Below are positions 8,785 to 18,033 of a DNA stretch of 64,000 nucleotides, piece by piece. Source of the DNA: Euryarchaeota archaeon UBA256 (GTDB lineage: Archaea; Thermoplasmatota; Poseidoniia; Poseidoniales; Poseidoniaceae). Numbering within the stretch: the stretch's first letter is position 1; every line of letters begins with the position of its first letter. A program made the translations under genes and the position numbers. Where the stretch lies: positions 5,728-69,727 of the forward strand of contig DACE01000005.1 in the NCBI GenBank assembly GCA_002494645.1, read 5' to 3'. The notes under the pieces are model-generated. The model worked only from the letters and a program-made list of their open reading frames with translations. It made no database searches and was not told the origin of the DNA.

Positions 8785-9477
8785 TTATGTTCTTGATGTG
8801 GTCCAAAGAAGGGCTACAATTCCCACAAGGACGACCAAAAGAAGGATTCGTTCGCTTGAATCAAGTCCGTCAATGCTCTCACTCGGTGTCAACTCACCAT
8901 CAAAATCTACGCCTCCAATTGCATATGATGAAGTTGCCCAAGCGTCTCCGCTCGTGTCACCGTTTCCATTCACTGCATTTCCATTAACGACGAAATCAGT
9001 TCGACTCGTTGTGTCCGGGGGAGAGATCCAGTTCACATTCCAAACACGCTGGTATGTTCCATTGAGGCGATGGGTCCATCCGCCATCCAGAAACTGAACC
9101 TCCGATTCATCATGGACCAAGGTTCCGTTACTGACTGTCATTCGAAATCCACCTTGTGATTCGTTTTCAACGCTTACAACCTCGCTGACGATGGTGAGCG
9201 TCAACGGATAGCTGGTATTCGCTTCGTAAGCGTCGGGAAGTCCCGTAAGTTGCACGCCCGTTGAGTCGACTGGTGTGTGACACAGGCATCCTTCATTCGC
9301 CTCCCTTCCAAGTCCGTAAGGTGAGCCATTAACAGCGGGTAACAACAGCAAAAAGCAGAGGGCTCCAACCAAAGCAAGGCCTCCTATGCGGGTGTTCACA
9401 CGCCTTTGTCTCCGCCGCCTCGTATGATTCTTCCCGTCGCGCCAGAAATGATGCATTGCGCGTTCAAGAAAAACCAT
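8785..9477 (-). CDS. Membrane-anchored Reeler-like (choice-of-anchor V) protein with CxCH motif
   Basis: This protein of 230 residues has an Arg-rich N-terminus (RRRRQRR, residues 20-26), a signal or anchor helix (IGGLALVGALCFLLLLPAVN), an extracytoplasmic domain, and a C-terminal membrane helix (ILLLVVLVGIVALLW). The domain reads like the choice-of-anchor V / Reeler-type group: CLCH near its start (C64, C66, H67), LPDAYEANTSYPLTLTIVSE, GGFRMTVSNGTL, VNWISPP and VNGNAVNGNGDTSGD. Related proteins usually have CxxCH or CxCH there, which may bind heme, but heme attachment is unproven. Function is unknown; extracellular binding or electron transfer are possibilities. An ATG at 9456 is an alternative start. 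Confidence 0.72.
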   Translation of the reverse strand: MVFLERAMHHFWRDGKNHTRRRRQRRVNTRIGGLALVGALCFLLLLPAVNGSPYGLGREANEGCLCHTPVDSTGVQLTGLPDAYEANTSYPLTLTIVSEVVSVENESQGGFRMTVSNGTLVHDESEVQFLDGGWTHRLNGTYQRVWNVNWISPPDTTSRTDFVVNGNAVNGNGDTSGDAWATSSYAIGGVDFDGELTPSESIDGLDSSERILLLVVLVGIVALLWTTSRT

Positions 9478-9510
9478 CCATTAAGTAGGATAAGACGCGG
9501 AGGGTTGAAC

Positions 9511-10038
9511 ATGATTGACCAATTTCAACTTCCCGAAGTGGACGATGATGACGATATGGACGTCTACGCCGCCCTCGGCCTGAACACTCCCGTTGGAGAT
9601 GATGCGGTGGTTGAAACATCCGTCGCACCGCAACAAATCCACGACCCGCTCGCCGCCTTCATGGACGACGATGATGAAGAGGAAGGGCTGACCTTCGGGC
9701 AGATGGAAACGACCTCTGTGCCAGTGGAAGAACTTCTTGCGACCCTCGCACGGGACCTCTTCGATGATGAAATGCTTCAGAAGGTCCTCCCGAACATCAC
9801 TGCGGACATGAATTCCATGCGAGTCCACAGAGACCGTGACGCATACCACCTCTCCTTGATCATTGACATGGGAGGCGAACACATCAAGCCCTTTGCTACC
9901 GTGATTGCAGTTGAAGACGAATGGAAACCATTGAATCCACCAAAGGGTCTTCACGCACGCTGGAAGCCCATCTACGAGTCCTTATGCAAAGCATTGACCG
10001 ATGCGCTGTCTCAGCAAGGTCAGCCTTCAAGCATCTGA
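9511..10038 (+). CDS. Acidic cytoplasmic protein of unknown function
   Basis: A protein of about 175 residues that I do not recognise. The first 60 residues are extremely acidic and low-complexity (LPEVDDDDDMDVYAALG, FMDDDDEEEG) and contain two short hydrophobic motifs of the type YAALG and LAAFM that could be docking peptides. From about residue 72 there is a folded domain with a conserved-looking core (NSMRVHRDRDAYHLSLIIDM, FATVIAVEDEWKPLNPP). No signal or membrane segment is present. The start is well supported by GGAGG eight bases upstream of the ATG. Its 3' end overlaps the convergent OsmC gene by 12 bp. Confidence 0.7.
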   Translation: MIDQFQLPEVDDDDDMDVYAALGLNTPVGDDAVVETSVAPQQIHDPLAAFMDDDDEEEGLTFGQMETTSVPVEELLATLARDLFDDEMLQKVLPNITADMNSMRVHRDRDAYHLSLIIDMGGEHIKPFATVIAVEDEWKPLNPPKGLHARWKPIYESLCKALTDALSQQGQPSSI

Positions 10039-10419
10039 CGTCGTCAATTCAACACGCCAGTCGAACACGATGGAGGAATCCATCGAATGTGAAACACTAC
10101 AGTACTTTTCATGACTCTTTGATACGATTCGCTCCAACAGTTTCAGCGGCACATCACCCACGACATGGTAGACCATGGTGATGGTTTTGAACACGCGTGG
10201 TGCCGTGCTTGCACGAGTCGAATCCAATTCAACCCATGCTTTGGAGAAGGTACGGTCCTTGAGGCCAACGACGACGTCAGCAAGTGAACAAGCACCGGCC
10301 ATTTGAAGCGCAAGTTGCATGGGAGTCGGTCCATCTTCAAAATCAATTTCAACCGATTGTCCAGCGTCATTGGTGCACGTCATGTTGTGCCCGCCTGTCC
10401 ATTCTACACGCCCCTGCAT
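10027..10419 (-). CDS. OsmC/Ohr family protein
   Basis: This 130-residue cytoplasmic protein belongs to the OsmC superfamily of thiol-dependent peroxidases that reduce organic hydroperoxides. The family pattern is clear: PTPMQLALQMAGACSLADVV places the peroxidatic-type cysteine at C44, and EKYCSVSHSM places the second at C107, so both redox cysteines are present. A glycine-rich hydrophobic helix after C44 (ADVVVGLKDR) fits the fold. Length is close to that of short OsmC-like proteins (YhfA type). It is divergent from the isocitrate dehydrogenase gene. The reaction in this organism is inferred from the family. Confidence 0.88.
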   Translation of the reverse strand: MQGRVEWTGGHNMTCTNDAGQSVEIDFEDGPTPMQLALQMAGACSLADVVVGLKDRTFSKAWVELDSTRASTAPRVFKTITMVYHVVGDVPLKLLERIVSKSHEKYCSVSHSMDSSIVFDWRVELTTSDA

Positions 10420-10468
10420 GGACAGGCGAGGAGCGGTTCATTCTTGAAGTGGACGCTTGTGGGCTCAA

Positions 10469-11704
10469 ATGAGACACATGTCAGGCACACCCGTTACAAT
10501 GGAAAATGGACAACTCAACATTCCAAACGACCCCATCATCCACTACATTGAGGGTGATGGCATCGGGGTTGATATCACACCCGTGATGATGAAAGTAGTC
10601 AACGCCTCTGTTGAGAAAGCCTACGGTGGTGAAAAGGCGATTCAGTGGAGCGAAGTTCTCGCTGGAGAGAAAGCCTTCAACGCTACTGGCGAATGGTTGC
10701 CTCAAGCAACCTTGGACGCTATGAAGTCCGGACTCGTCTCTATCAAAGGCCCGTTGACGACACCCGTCGGCGGCGGTATTCGTTCCCTCAATGTTGCACT
10801 TCGACAAAAACTCGATCTCTATGCCTGTGTTCGTCCCGTTCGCTGGTATGATGGCACCCCCTCTCCAGTCAAAGCGCCTGGAGATGTTGACATGATCATC
10901 TTCCGTGAAAACAGCGAAGACGTCTATGCCGGTATTGAATGGGAAGCGGGTAGCGACGACGTCAAGAAAGTCATCGACTTCCTTCAAAACGAAATGGGCG
11001 TCGATAAGATTCGATTTCCAAATACATCGGGTATTGGCATCAAGCCCATCTCAAGTGAAGGCACCGCCCGTATCGTTCGTGCTGCCATCCAATACGCGAT
11101 TGACAACGATAAACCCAGCGTAACGATTGTTCACAAAGGCAACATCATGAAATTCACAGAAGGTGGTTTCCGAGATTGGGGCTACGCCCTTGCCAAGGAC
11201 GAATTTGGAGCCACAGAACTTGACGGGGGGCCGTGGTGCACCATGACCAATCCAGTGACAGGAAATACCATCCTCATCAAGGACGTCATCGCTGATGCCA
11301 TGCTTCAGCAAATCATCACTCGTCCCGCTGAATACAGTGTCTTGACGACCATGAACCTCAACGGCGATTACATTTCTGATGCCCTCGCAGCTCAGGTTGG
11401 TGGTATTGGTATCGCACCAGGTGCTAACATCAACTACGATACTGGGATTTCAATCTTTGAAGCAACCCACGGTACGGCACCAAAATACGCAGGTCAAAAC
11501 AAGGTCAACCCCGGATCTCTCATCCTCTCTGCGGAGATGATGTTGCGTCACATGGGATGGAAAGAAGCCGCAGACCTCATCGTCAAAGGAATGGAGGGAG
11601 CGATTTCAAACAAGACGGTGACCTATGACTTTGAACGCCTGATGGGCGATGCAACCTTGCTTTCATGCAGTGCCTTTGGCGATGCGATGATCGAACACAT
11701 GTGA
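10469..11704 (+). CDS. icd: NADP-dependent isocitrate dehydrogenase
   Basis: This enzyme oxidatively decarboxylates isocitrate to 2-oxoglutarate in the citric acid cycle. Length (about 411 residues) and sequence match the homodimeric prokaryotic type: [16 protein letters not shown] near the N-terminus, the substrate loop [20 protein letters not shown] with the serine that is phosphorylated in E. coli, [12 protein letters not shown], and [17 protein letters not shown]. The coenzyme segment [17 protein letters not shown] carries the Lys-Tyr pair that favours NADP. ATGs at 10469 and 10478 are both plausible; a TTG at 10457 is in frame. Similarity to bacterial enzymes over the last 100 residues seems very high, judged by eye. 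Confidence 0.96.
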   Translation: MRHMSGTPVTMENGQLNIPNDPIIHYIEGDGIGVDITPVMMKVVNASVEKAYGGEKAIQWSEVLAGEKAFNATGEWLPQATLDAMKSGLVSIKGPLTTPVGGGIRSLNVALRQKLDLYACVRPVRWYDGTPSPVKAPGDVDMIIFRENSEDVYAGIEWEAGSDDVKKVIDFLQNEMGVDKIRFPNTSGIGIKPISSEGTARIVRAAIQYAIDNDKPSVTIVHKGNIMKFTEGGFRDWGYALAKDEFGATELDGGPWCTMTNPVTGNTILIKDVIADAMLQQIITRPAEYSVLTTMNLNGDYISDALAAQVGGIGIAPGANINYDTGISIFEATHGTAPKYAGQNKVNPGSLILSAEMMLRHMGWKEAADLIVKGMEGAISNKTVTYDFERLMGDATLLSCSAFGDAMIEHM

Positions 11705-11718
11705 AGTCTCAAAGGACT

Positions 11719-14700
11719 TCAATGCTTGAGCCACGGCTTGAGTGTACGATGATTCTTGGTAACGCTGAATCCGAATTTCTCCTCAATAGCCCTGTCGAGT
11801 AGTGTGAAATCTCCGTCCATCGTGGCCACAAGAACCGAACCGATATCTGGGAGCGGTTGGGAAGCCAAATGCATAGCGAGTCGGAAAATGTCCAAATCCG
11901 TTTCCTCTGGATAAATTTCCTTGTTCTCAATGGTAGTACGGTAGGTGATGCCTCGCATCTGCTTCAAGGCGGTTAGGTCAGCGAAGACATCGGTGTGATG
12001 TTTCAGGAAGGTGTCGAGTTCTTCGGAAGAGGATGGCAATTCCGCGAGCATCTCAGAGGTGGGCGTCCACGTATTGTATTGGGTGAGAATTTCTTCAACC
12101 AACGACAGCATGACGTCCTCGCTCAATGTTTTCTTCAGCGTATCTGAATCGACCATAGCGCCTTGGAAACGATGCATCAACCGATTATCTTTGGCAAATT
12201 GTTTCAATTCACCTCGAACATCGTCTGGAATCATGAGGAAAAGGCGCTTTTCTGTTGCATGGTGGAGGAGAATGTGGTGGAAGCGATTGGAGCCCAGAAT
12301 ATTGAGGTTGGTCTCAAAGACCAGTTTCATGTGCTGGTAGACTCGCTCAACCAAAGCATCGACGAGAATGTTCGTATCGATGATGACCAAGGGTGCGAGG
12401 GAAAGATTACGAAGGAAGCGTCGCTTTGAAGTGGTGATGTTATCTTTGTATTGAGAGAAGAGGGATTGCTCAACACCAGCCAGTCGGCGACGGTCTGAAA
12501 CGGAGAATTTGGTTGAATTTTGGGCTCGTTCAAGGTACATCAAGCCCTCAAATGCGCCCTCTTCTGCAGCACTCTTGGCAAGTTCATAGATTTCGTTCAT
12601 GGTTGGTGAAGAACTCTGCATGATTTGTCGGAATTGTTGTTCAATCTGGCTTCTTGAACGGCGTAGGTCTCTGCTGATGCGGGTGGAAGCAGCCGTGACA
12701 CGACCGAGGAAAGGTTCTGGCGGTAAAATGTGGGATTTTTCGTAGGGGTAATTTCTCAACAAATCCAATTCTTCTTCATTGTAGACCGTACGTGATTTTT
12801 CGATGAGGTTTCCTTCAACATCTTCCTCTGTGTAGGTCTTTCGCATCTGAACATGGGTACGGACGAGCCGTGTGGCGGCATCGGTATCTTTGGATGCTGT
12901 GTGGCACACATTGAGATAGAGTTTGAATCGCTCCGTAATGGCTGTTTTCAGTGCAGGTACCTTCTGCATCAGTGAAACTGCTTCAGCGTATTGCTGGGCG
13001 TGGGCGTAGTGGATGAGAGCTTTGCGATAAAGGGCCAGTGGCAAGGCAATGGCTGAATCGTCGTCATCACTTTCACCAGATCGGTCTTTTCGCTTTGTGC
13101 CGTGGCGCTGAGCGCTGAACAATTCGGCAGCTCGCGTATATTCTCTGGCCGAGTTGAGTTCATCTCCGTCGGAAGCGAAGAGGGCGGCACGTGCAAGGGG
13201 CGCCCAAGGAGAACGTGGGTCATGTTGTTGGTACCATTCAACTACGCCAGTCAAGCCCAAATCGTGTTCAAGCACAAGGAAGGCAAAGGAGTCGATGAGG
13301 CGCATGGGGAGATGCTGATCGTCCATCATAGCGTTGATTGCTGTGGCGTCTTCCGATTGCGCCATGCCAATGTGATAGCGTTGAAGATAGCCATTCATCG
13401 TCAAAGAGAGCAACATGACCTCAAAGAGACGACGCTCAATGGGTGATATGTCCAATTCGTCCAAACTATTGCCCATATTCTTGATGTGGGTATGGCTTAC
13501 GACACCATCGCTGGTTAATGCACGGCTGATTGGGGAGAAGGCTTTCATGGCGGTGGTATTGAACACAGCCGCTAATTCGGGTGTGTCCTTGTAGATTCCT
13601 TCCATCAGCAGCAAGAGGTGTTCGGCGATGGGCGTCAATACGGATGGAACCTCTGCTCCATGGATGGCTTGAAGTGCCTGTTCACGGCAATGCACTAAGT
13701 GTTCTCGAAGTTCGTAAGGGAGCCGAGCAGGAGCGACGTGACTGACGAAAAGCGCCACATAGGGGTGCGAGAGCGGCAGCATTGAATCCGTGGAAGCGAT
13801 ACGGGCCAATCGTTCAATGTCCAACCCCTCCATCAGAAGATGAATGACGGTCGGTTTGATGTCTGACCATGTATGGCCTTGCAAGTCGGCCAAGGCCTTG
13901 GCGGATGCAAGGCGAATGGAGTTGGGGAGGTTGATTTCACTGATGATGTGAAACCATGCTTGTTCGTCAAGGTCGGGCAGGAAGTTGAGCAGCCAATCGT
14001 TGGCTCGCTGGTCATTCAGAGAGATAATGAGAGGAAGCAATTCTACAACGTCTGAATGTACATCCAATCGTAGCCCTTCCAGAACATGGAGGGCTTCTTC
14101 GTCATTCTTCTCGCGGTGAAGGGCCTTGAGGCGCCACCAAGTGAGACGATCGATGGCTTCGCTGACCCCTGCTTGAGAAAGCAGGGTTAATCCCGCTTGA
14201 AGTTCGGAAGAGGTGAGTGATTCAGCATCATTTGGAGCATGTTCCCACGCCAATAAGTGACGGGCTTTGGTGAGGGAATCTTCACCTTCAACAGCCAAGG
14301 TTCCAGACCAATCGTTGACCTTGCCTGCCATGAGGGATACGAGGTCTTCGAGTGCTTCATGCAAAGCTTCATCCGCTTTTTTACAAGCGTTTGAGATGGA
14401 TTTGGTCACGGTTTGTCCAGCGTGAATCATAACGAGGAAGGTCACAAATGCGAGTGAATCCTTGATGCCCATGAGGTGATCGTCAAGAGCGACTTTTCGA
14501 TTGCCATTGACTTGATTGGTCACCTTTTGGAGGGCGACTTTCGTCTCAGGGTCTTCAGCGCCTGCGCTGGCAAGTTTCAGCACGGTCAGCAATTCCTCAC
14601 GGTCGCGCGGGTCGATGTTGAAAAAGGAGGTCCCCATGGACTTCTTTTTGCTTTGCTGTTTGGCCTTGGCTTTCGAAAAGGCAAGAAATTGTGAGAGCAA

Positions 14701-15168
14701 CATCGTTTTTTCGCCAATAAGGTGCCAAACAGGATGGACGCCTTCATTCATGCAAATTTCTCGCAAGGACTTTTCATTATCGTTCCAAGCCTCGTCCCAC
14801 TCGTCTGCATCCATTTGCTTGTGGATAAGGAGAGTGGCGAGTTGGAATGCGGTCGAGTAAGGGGCGTCATCGACAATGACTTGCGGCAGGGGCAGCCAAC
14901 TTGTGTGCGATTGTCCAGCACCTCGACCACCACGACGCATACGGCCTCGTGGACGGTTCATGTTTGACCGGCGTGGAGTGGGTGTGTCCTCGTCCTCATC
15001 AGCAGCAGGTGGTTCTTCCTCATGTGCAGCGTAAACAAGGATGGAGCGAAGGGGTTTGTCCAGCATTTTCCATGCTGCTTCCCTGTTCATGGTGGCAACC
15101 CTGACATTCTTTGTCATGGGTCGTGAAAACGCTGCCTTCAAGCAGGTTTCCATGTATGCCTCATCCAA
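11719..15168 (-). CDS. Giant RGG-motif, helical-repeat and PIN-domain protein
   Basis: A 1149-residue protein outside any family I can name. Residues 51-66 are acidic, followed by an Arg/Gly-rich patch (PRGRMRRGGRGAG, residues 73-85) typical of RNA binding. Most of the middle (about 100-900) is predicted helical, with repeat-like segments that resemble HEAT/TPR solenoids. The C-terminal 220 residues form a PIN nuclease domain: LVIIDTNILVDALVE around residue 926-940, acidic residues in EETDLDIFRLAMH, and MDGDFTLLDRAIEEKFG. These supply the usual three to four metal-binding acids. An RNA-processing or RNA-decay role is inferred. An ATG at 15117 is an alternative start. The gene is a single transcription unit between convergent icd and divergent neighbours. 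Confidence 0.8.
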   Translation of the reverse strand: MDEAYMETCLKAAFSRPMTKNVRVATMNREAAWKMLDKPLRSILVYAAHEEEPPAADEDEDTPTPRRSNMNRPRGRMRRGGRGAGQSHTSWLPLPQVIVDDAPYSTAFQLATLLIHKQMDADEWDEAWNDNEKSLREICMNEGVHPVWHLIGEKTMLLSQFLAFSKAKAKQQSKKKSMGTSFFNIDPRDREELLTVLKLASAGAEDPETKVALQKVTNQVNGNRKVALDDHLMGIKDSLAFVTFLVMIHAGQTVTKSISNACKKADEALHEALEDLVSLMAGKVNDWSGTLAVEGEDSLTKARHLLAWEHAPNDAESLTSSELQAGLTLLSQAGVSEAIDRLTWWRLKALHREKNDEEALHVLEGLRLDVHSDVVELLPLIISLNDQRANDWLLNFLPDLDEQAWFHIISEINLPNSIRLASAKALADLQGHTWSDIKPTVIHLLMEGLDIERLARIASTDSMLPLSHPYVALFVSHVAPARLPYELREHLVHCREQALQAIHGAEVPSVLTPIAEHLLLLMEGIYKDTPELAAVFNTTAMKAFSPISRALTSDGVVSHTHIKNMGNSLDELDISPIERRLFEVMLLSLTMNGYLQRYHIGMAQSEDATAINAMMDDQHLPMRLIDSFAFLVLEHDLGLTGVVEWYQQHDPRSPWAPLARAALFASDGDELNSAREYTRAAELFSAQRHGTKRKDRSGESDDDDSAIALPLALYRKALIHYAHAQQYAEAVSLMQKVPALKTAITERFKLYLNVCHTASKDTDAATRLVRTHVQMRKTYTEEDVEGNLIEKSRTVYNEEELDLLRNYPYEKSHILPPEPFLGRVTAASTRISRDLRRSRSQIEQQFRQIMQSSSPTMNEIYELAKSAAEEGAFEGLMYLERAQNSTKFSVSDRRRLAGVEQSLFSQYKDNITTSKRRFLRNLSLAPLVIIDTNILVDALVERVYQHMKLVFETNLNILGSNRFHHILLHHATEKRLFLMIPDDVRGELKQFAKDNRLMHRFQGAMVDSDTLKKTLSEDVMLSLVEEILTQYNTWTPTSEMLAELPSSSEELDTFLKHHTDVFADLTALKQMRGITYRTTIENKEIYPEETDLDIFRLAMHLASQPLPDIGSVLVATMDGDFTLLDRAIEEKFGFSVTKNHRTLKPWLKH

Positions 15169-15299
15169 CGATTCATCCCCTCAATCCCTCGCCCGATTCG
15201 GCTTGCTTTCAATGCACCGATGGAGATAGATGAACGGAAGGGGGCCGCAAACACATACTTCCTTGAACCAAGGCACCCTCAGCCGCAACGGGTGCAACC

Positions 15300-15770
15300 A
15301 TGGAACTCATCCCCACCGTCGCTCTTCTCCTCCACCCCATTCTGGCCAGTGGACTTGTGATTTGGGTGTGGTGGCAGTATGCATGGCGTAAGAAATCATA
15401 TGAGTTGAAAGGCGAGGAGCGGGAGCATCATCGCACCCTGCATGAGAAGAACGGGGAGCGTTTACTCTGGGCTGCGGGTTTCGTGATTCTGGTTGCCTTC
15501 GCTGGACGTGCCGTGAACGGGTGGTACACCCAAGGCGATCCGTGGTCAGCCCTTCTGCCCCAATCACTTCACGGGTTTATGGGGCCCGTGGGTTTTGCCC
15601 TGATGGTCGTCCTCACACGCTACGGGAAGCAAGCCAGAGCCCAGCGGGAGGCTGGAGAATCTTTTGCTGTAAGCAAACTCAAGCACGGGCGAGCTGCCGA
15701 TGTCATCATCTACCTTGTCTTCATTCACGCCTTCTTGGGCTTCATCTACACCTTTGATGTCCTCAGCTGA
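15300..15770 (+). CDS. DUF4079-like membrane protein, possible b-type heme carrier
   Basis: The 156-residue product has four membrane helices and resembles the DUF4079 group of small membrane proteins related to cytochrome b561-type folds. Histidines occur near membrane edges: H12 in LLLHPILASG, H91 in SLHGFMGPVG, H127 in KLKHGRAAD and H142 in FIHAFLGFIYT. Such spacing could bind heme, but this is only suggested by position. A charged cytoplasmic loop (RKKSYELKGEEREHHRTLHE) separates helices 1 and 2. Function is unknown. It is divergent from the giant PIN-domain gene and convergent with the purine permease gene. Confidence 0.65.
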   Translation: MELIPTVALLLHPILASGLVIWVWWQYAWRKKSYELKGEEREHHRTLHEKNGERLLWAAGFVILVAFAGRAVNGWYTQGDPWSALLPQSLHGFMGPVGFALMVVLTRYGKQARAQREAGESFAVSKLKHGRAADVIIYLVFIHAFLGFIYTFDVLS

Positions 15771-15824
15771 ACAGCCTCTGGCCAACAGCAGGGAACTGCA
15801 CGAAGCAGGAAGTCCCAAACAGGA

Positions 15825-17288
15825 TCATCCAAGGATGGTATCAAACAACCAGCCAAAGGTCGACATGTCGCCAGGGCCAAGGTAGAACATGGTCATGAAA
15901 ACGGCGATGCCGTACATGATGGGGCCTGGTTCATCGAACTTGCCCATTCCCATTTTGATGACAACGTAGGAGATGACACCCCAAGCGATACCGTCTGCAA
16001 TGGAGTAGGTGAAGGGCATCAAGACCATGGTCAAAAAGGCAGGTAAGACCATTTCTTTGTCGTCCCAGTCAATTTCCGTAGCTTGCTTCATCATGGTAGC
16101 ACCGACAATGACCAGTGCACAGGCTGCAGCGAAGGTTGGAATGGCTTGGAAAATTCCTGAAAAGAACAAGCCTGAAAGCATCAAGACACCGACGACCACT
16201 GCGGTCAGCCCAGTCTTTCCACCTTCCTCAACACCTGCGGCGGATTCGATGTAGGTGGTCGTGGTGCTCGTTCCAGTCACTGCACCGACGATGGTTGCGG
16301 CGGCGTCAGCCATGAAGGCTTCATCAGAGTTCTGAAGTTCATCGTCTTCATTGACGTATCCTGCTTGACGGCCAACTGAATAGAGGGTCCCAGCCGTATC
16401 GAAGATGTCAACGAACAGGAAAGCGATCATGACCAGCATGAAGTCGGCAAGGTTGTCCCCAATGTCACCAAAGGCTCCGAAGGCAGCACCCAAGGTTTCA
16501 TCTGGCATACCTACGAAACCAGCCCATTCTTCCGGCCAAGTAGCCTCAGCCGCAGCCCAACCAGCCCCGCCAGCGGCAAAGTCGTTGTAGGGGTCGTAAG
16601 CACCAACGATCCATCCGTAGACGGAAGCGCCAAGGATGCCGTAAATGATAGCGCCTTTGATGCCACGCGCCATCATGACTGCGATGGCCAATAGGGCGAC
16701 CATTGAGATCACAGCGCCATGCTGGTAGATGGCATACTCGCCTGCGCCCCAAGCCTCTGTTGTGGCCAGGTTCACCAAGGTGGCCCCGTCATCTTGAATC
16801 CAGCCCATCTCACGCAAGCCGATAATGGCGAGGAACATTCCGATACCAGCGCCCGTTGCTATTTTGAGGTCCTTTGGAATGGCATTGATCATTTTGGTGC
16901 GCCATCCGATTTGTGGTAGCGAAATAATCATGAAAATGATACCTTCCACGAGAACCGCTGCGAGGGCAATTTCCCAGGGAATGCCCATACCAAGCACCAC
17001 GGCGAAGGTAAAGTAGGCATTGAGGCCCATACCCGGGGCAAGAGCAAAGGGCAGATTGGCCCACAGTCCCATGACGACACAACCAACGAAGGCTGCGACT
17101 GCTGTGGCGAAGAGGGCATCGTCGTATGGAATTCCGGTTGCACCAAAATTATGCAACATCGACGGATTGACAATCAAAATGTATGCCATCGTCAAAAAGG
17201 TGGTCAACCCTGCTCTCATTTCTCCATTTAATGTGGCTCCTCGTTCTTCAAATTTGAAGAAGTTTGCAATATTTTGCTCATATCCCAT
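15825..17288 (-). CDS. AzgA-type purine permease (NCS2 superfamily)
   Basis: A 487-residue membrane protein that probably imports hypoxanthine, guanine or adenine by proton symport. Family features are FFKFEERGATLNGEMRAGLTTFLTMAYILIVNP at the N-terminus in two continuous parts, LPFALAPGMGLNAYFTF, an NCS2-type core with DIFDTAGTLYSVGRQAG, and TGTSTTTTYIESAAGVEEGGKTGL, which form the substrate and helix-10 regions. About twelve to fourteen hydrophobic segments are visible. The apt gene lies 107 bp upstream on the same strand, so uptake and salvage are paired. GGAG sits nine bases before the ATG and a TATA-like box is further upstream, suggesting its own transcript. Confidence 0.9.
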   Translation of the reverse strand: MGYEQNIANFFKFEERGATLNGEMRAGLTTFLTMAYILIVNPSMLHNFGATGIPYDDALFATAVAAFVGCVVMGLWANLPFALAPGMGLNAYFTFAVVLGMGIPWEIALAAVLVEGIIFMIISLPQIGWRTKMINAIPKDLKIATGAGIGMFLAIIGLREMGWIQDDGATLVNLATTEAWGAGEYAIYQHGAVISMVALLAIAVMMARGIKGAIIYGILGASVYGWIVGAYDPYNDFAAGGAGWAAAEATWPEEWAGFVGMPDETLGAAFGAFGDIGDNLADFMLVMIAFLFVDIFDTAGTLYSVGRQAGYVNEDDELQNSDEAFMADAAATIVGAVTGTSTTTTYIESAAGVEEGGKTGLTAVVVGVLMLSGLFFSGIFQAIPTFAAACALVIVGATMMKQATEIDWDDKEMVLPAFLTMVLMPFTYSIADGIAWGVISYVVIKMGMGKFDEPGPIMYGIAVFMTMFYLGPGDMSTFGWLFDTILG

Positions 17289-17334
17289 AATTCATATCTC
17301 CTTTACGGTTAGACATTGTTCTATTTCTCGCGGT

Positions 17335-17344
17335 TAATATACTT
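17335..17344 (-). promoter_or_regulatory. TATA-like box upstream of purine permease
   Basis: Read on the minus strand, AAGTATATTA lies about 50 nt before the permease start. With GGAG at 17298-17301 as a ribosome-binding site, this would give a leader of roughly 25 nt and independent expression from apt. Confidence 0.4.
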
Positions 17345-17394
17345 GAGGTGAAAAAACGGCTTTTTTGGCAAGAAAAACGCAATGGTATAGAAAA

Positions 17395-17913
17395 TCAGCC
17401 AGATTCATAACATACAAGTGAGTGGAGGGGTGAATTGATTTGACGGCGACCATCAAGGAAGGGTAGTTCAATCACGACTGCGCAACCAACCACCTTCGCA
17501 CCCACCGTTTCGCACAGCTTCACTGAAGCAGCAAGTGTCCCTCCCGTAGCAAGAAGGTCATCGAGAATCACGACTCGTTGACCTGCCGATAGTGCGTCTT
17601 GTTGGATTTCAACGGTGTCAGTCCCGTATTCTAAATCATACGTGTGGCCGTGCGTGGGGCCTGGTAATTTCCCTTCTTTGCGAATCATCATCATCGGAAG
17701 ACCAAGACGCTGGGCGAGAGGGACTGCGAAAAGAAAGCCCCGACTTTCAATACCTGCAATGACATCAGGATTCCACTGTCGCAATATTCCCTCAAGTTCA
17801 TCGAAGCAGAATGTGAGGGCTGAGGGTTCATTCAACAGGCTAGCGATGTCATAGAACAAGATGCCAGGTTTCGGAAAATCCGGATGGCTGCGGATGTGGT
17901 CTTTGAGATTCAC
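17395..17913 (-). CDS. apt: Adenine phosphoribosyltransferase
   Basis: This 172-residue cytoplasmic enzyme converts adenine and PRPP to AMP and pyrophosphate in purine salvage. It opens with IRSHPDFPKPGILFYDIASLL, typical of the family, followed by GIESRGFLFAVPLAQRLG and the PRPP-binding signature VVILDDLLATGGTL at residues 114-127, with both acidic residues intact. Length is standard. The gene precedes the AzgA-type permease on the same strand, which supports a salvage unit. It is divergent from the MMPL exporter gene. Confidence 0.95.
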   Translation of the reverse strand: MNLKDHIRSHPDFPKPGILFYDIASLLNEPSALTFCFDELEGILRQWNPDVIAGIESRGFLFAVPLAQRLGLPMMMIRKEGKLPGPTHGHTYDLEYGTDTVEIQQDALSAGQRVVILDDLLATGGTLAASVKLCETVGAKVVGCAVVIELPFLDGRRQINSPLHSLVCYESG

Positions 17914-18033
17914 GATTCAGATGTACGGTAGGCAGTCTTTGAAGATGCCTCAAACGCAAGCAGGTTGTTCGGACAACACTTGGTGTTCAGCCCCAAGACG
18001 CTTTTTCAAATACCCCTTGATGAACGCACGCTC

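Noticed and set aside
10457..10468. TTG start for isocitrate dehydrogenase
   Set aside because: In-frame ATG codons at 10469 and 10478 are better starts and the extra residues are not conserved-looking.
12969..13446. Overlapping plus and minus short frames
   Set aside because: All are shadows of the giant PIN-domain gene.
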